Shown piece after piece: positions 63,978-64,000 of a stretch of DNA of 64,000 nt. The notes below the pieces were generated by a model that saw only the letters and a list, made by a program, of their open reading frames with translations, did no database searches and had not been told where the DNA came from. Within the stretch, counting starts at the first letter, position 1; every line of letters begins with the position of its first letter. The translations under genes and the position numbers were made by a program. Source of the stretch: Williamsia sp. 1135. GTDB lineage: Bacteria; Actinomycetota; Actinomycetes; Mycobacteriales; Mycobacteriaceae. The DNA lies in the NCBI RefSeq assembly GCF_002095395.1, contig NZ_MJEI01000104.1:171345-235344 (forward strand). Direction: 5' to 3'.

Positions 63978-64000
63978 AGGAGTCCTCCACGATTTGGGGG

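Larger units (their letters stand above)
62709..64000 (+). mobile_element. IS3-family insertion sequence, right end at or just beyond the window edge
   Basis: Terminal inverted repeats: CCCCCCAAACCGTAGAGG at 62714 and the complementary form ending at 64000 (GGAGTCCTCCACGATTTGGG) match at about 15 of 17 bases. Inside are orfA and orfB in overlapping frames with a slippery site, as in IS3 elements. The exact left end lies between about 62709 and 62714 and the right end is cut off, so no target duplication can be read. Inserted into an FAD oxidoreductase gene. Confidence 0.88.

Noticed and set aside
62709..64000. Composite transposon with the 65-nt repeats as ends
   Set aside because: The 65-nt repeats are 18 kb away from the IS, unrelated to its inverted repeats, and no second IS copy is visible.

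Overview
The window is high-GC DNA from an actinobacterium with mycothiol-era gene content: fused MrpA/MrpB, paired acyl-CoA dehydrogenases, a CIRCE-controlled groEL2, a CDC48-like ATPase beside psd/pssA, Nei2 and the mim/prm type of propane monooxygenase. The combination fits Mycobacteriales, most likely Gordonia or a close relative; the genus is inferred from gene content, not from an rRNA.

Layout. 1-7252 (minus): an AarF/UbiB-type kinase cut by the window edge, then a complete Mrp cation/proton antiporter operon (mnhA with fused B domain, C, D, E, F, G), all genes overlapping. 7544-14633: a small lipoprotein, then a minus-strand run of an M20 dipeptidase, moeA, psd, pssA and a double-AAA CDC48-like ATPase. 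14769-18476: HAD hydrolase, SRPBCC protein and two acyl-CoA dehydrogenases, the latter divergent from a TetR regulator. 19421-24377: AraC regulator and an iron-siderophore ABC importer (lipoprotein, two permeases, ATPase) behind an IdeR-like box. 24479-27098 (minus): an SsuABC/TauABC-type ABC importer. 27348-33517 (plus): a Nit1C-type gene set (MSMEG_0572 family, radical SAM, GNAT-AIRS fusion, nitrilase, MSMEG_0570 family, second nitrilase-like protein, glycosyltransferase) behind a good match to a GlnR box. 33535-39311: small genes, an ABC-F protein, benE with its GntR regulator, and nei2. 39312-41261: a membrane-anchored BAAT/acyl-CoA-hydrolase fusion. 41475-45070: groEL2 with two CIRCE elements, a small membrane protein, a FrnE-like DsbA protein flanked by two copies of a 65-nt palindromic repeat, and a PEBP protein. 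45078-56291: the propane monooxygenase system (mimABCD, amidohydrolase mimE, Fe-S assembly-like mimF, alcohol dehydrogenase, dedicated chaperonin mimG) and the divergent activator mimR. 56337-62713 (minus): GNAT, three luciferase-like flavin monooxygenases, an ECM4-type glutathionyl-hydroquinone-reductase-like protein and an FAD oxidoreductase whose 5' end is cut off by an IS3-family element that runs to the window end.

How the genes work together. The mim operon encodes a complete diiron alkane hydroxylase: hydroxylase alpha and beta, reductase, coupling protein, its own chaperonin and assembly factors, and a dehydrogenase for the alcohol product; tandem palindromes in front of mimR are probable activator sites. 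The Nit1C set, in other bacteria linked to nitrile/cyanide nitrogen use under nitrogen starvation, is here atypical: the flavoprotein usually found in these clusters is not present, one nitrilase has a C-terminal frameshift, and the second nitrilase has lost the catalytic Cys and Glu. A TauABC-type importer is divergent from it and may supply its substrate.

The most unusual non-coding signals are a set of intergenic nested palindromes with the same architecture but different sequence, and a chain of mutually exclusive hairpins between mimA and mimB that resembles an attenuator. No tRNA, rRNA, CRISPR array, prophage or replication origin was recognised.
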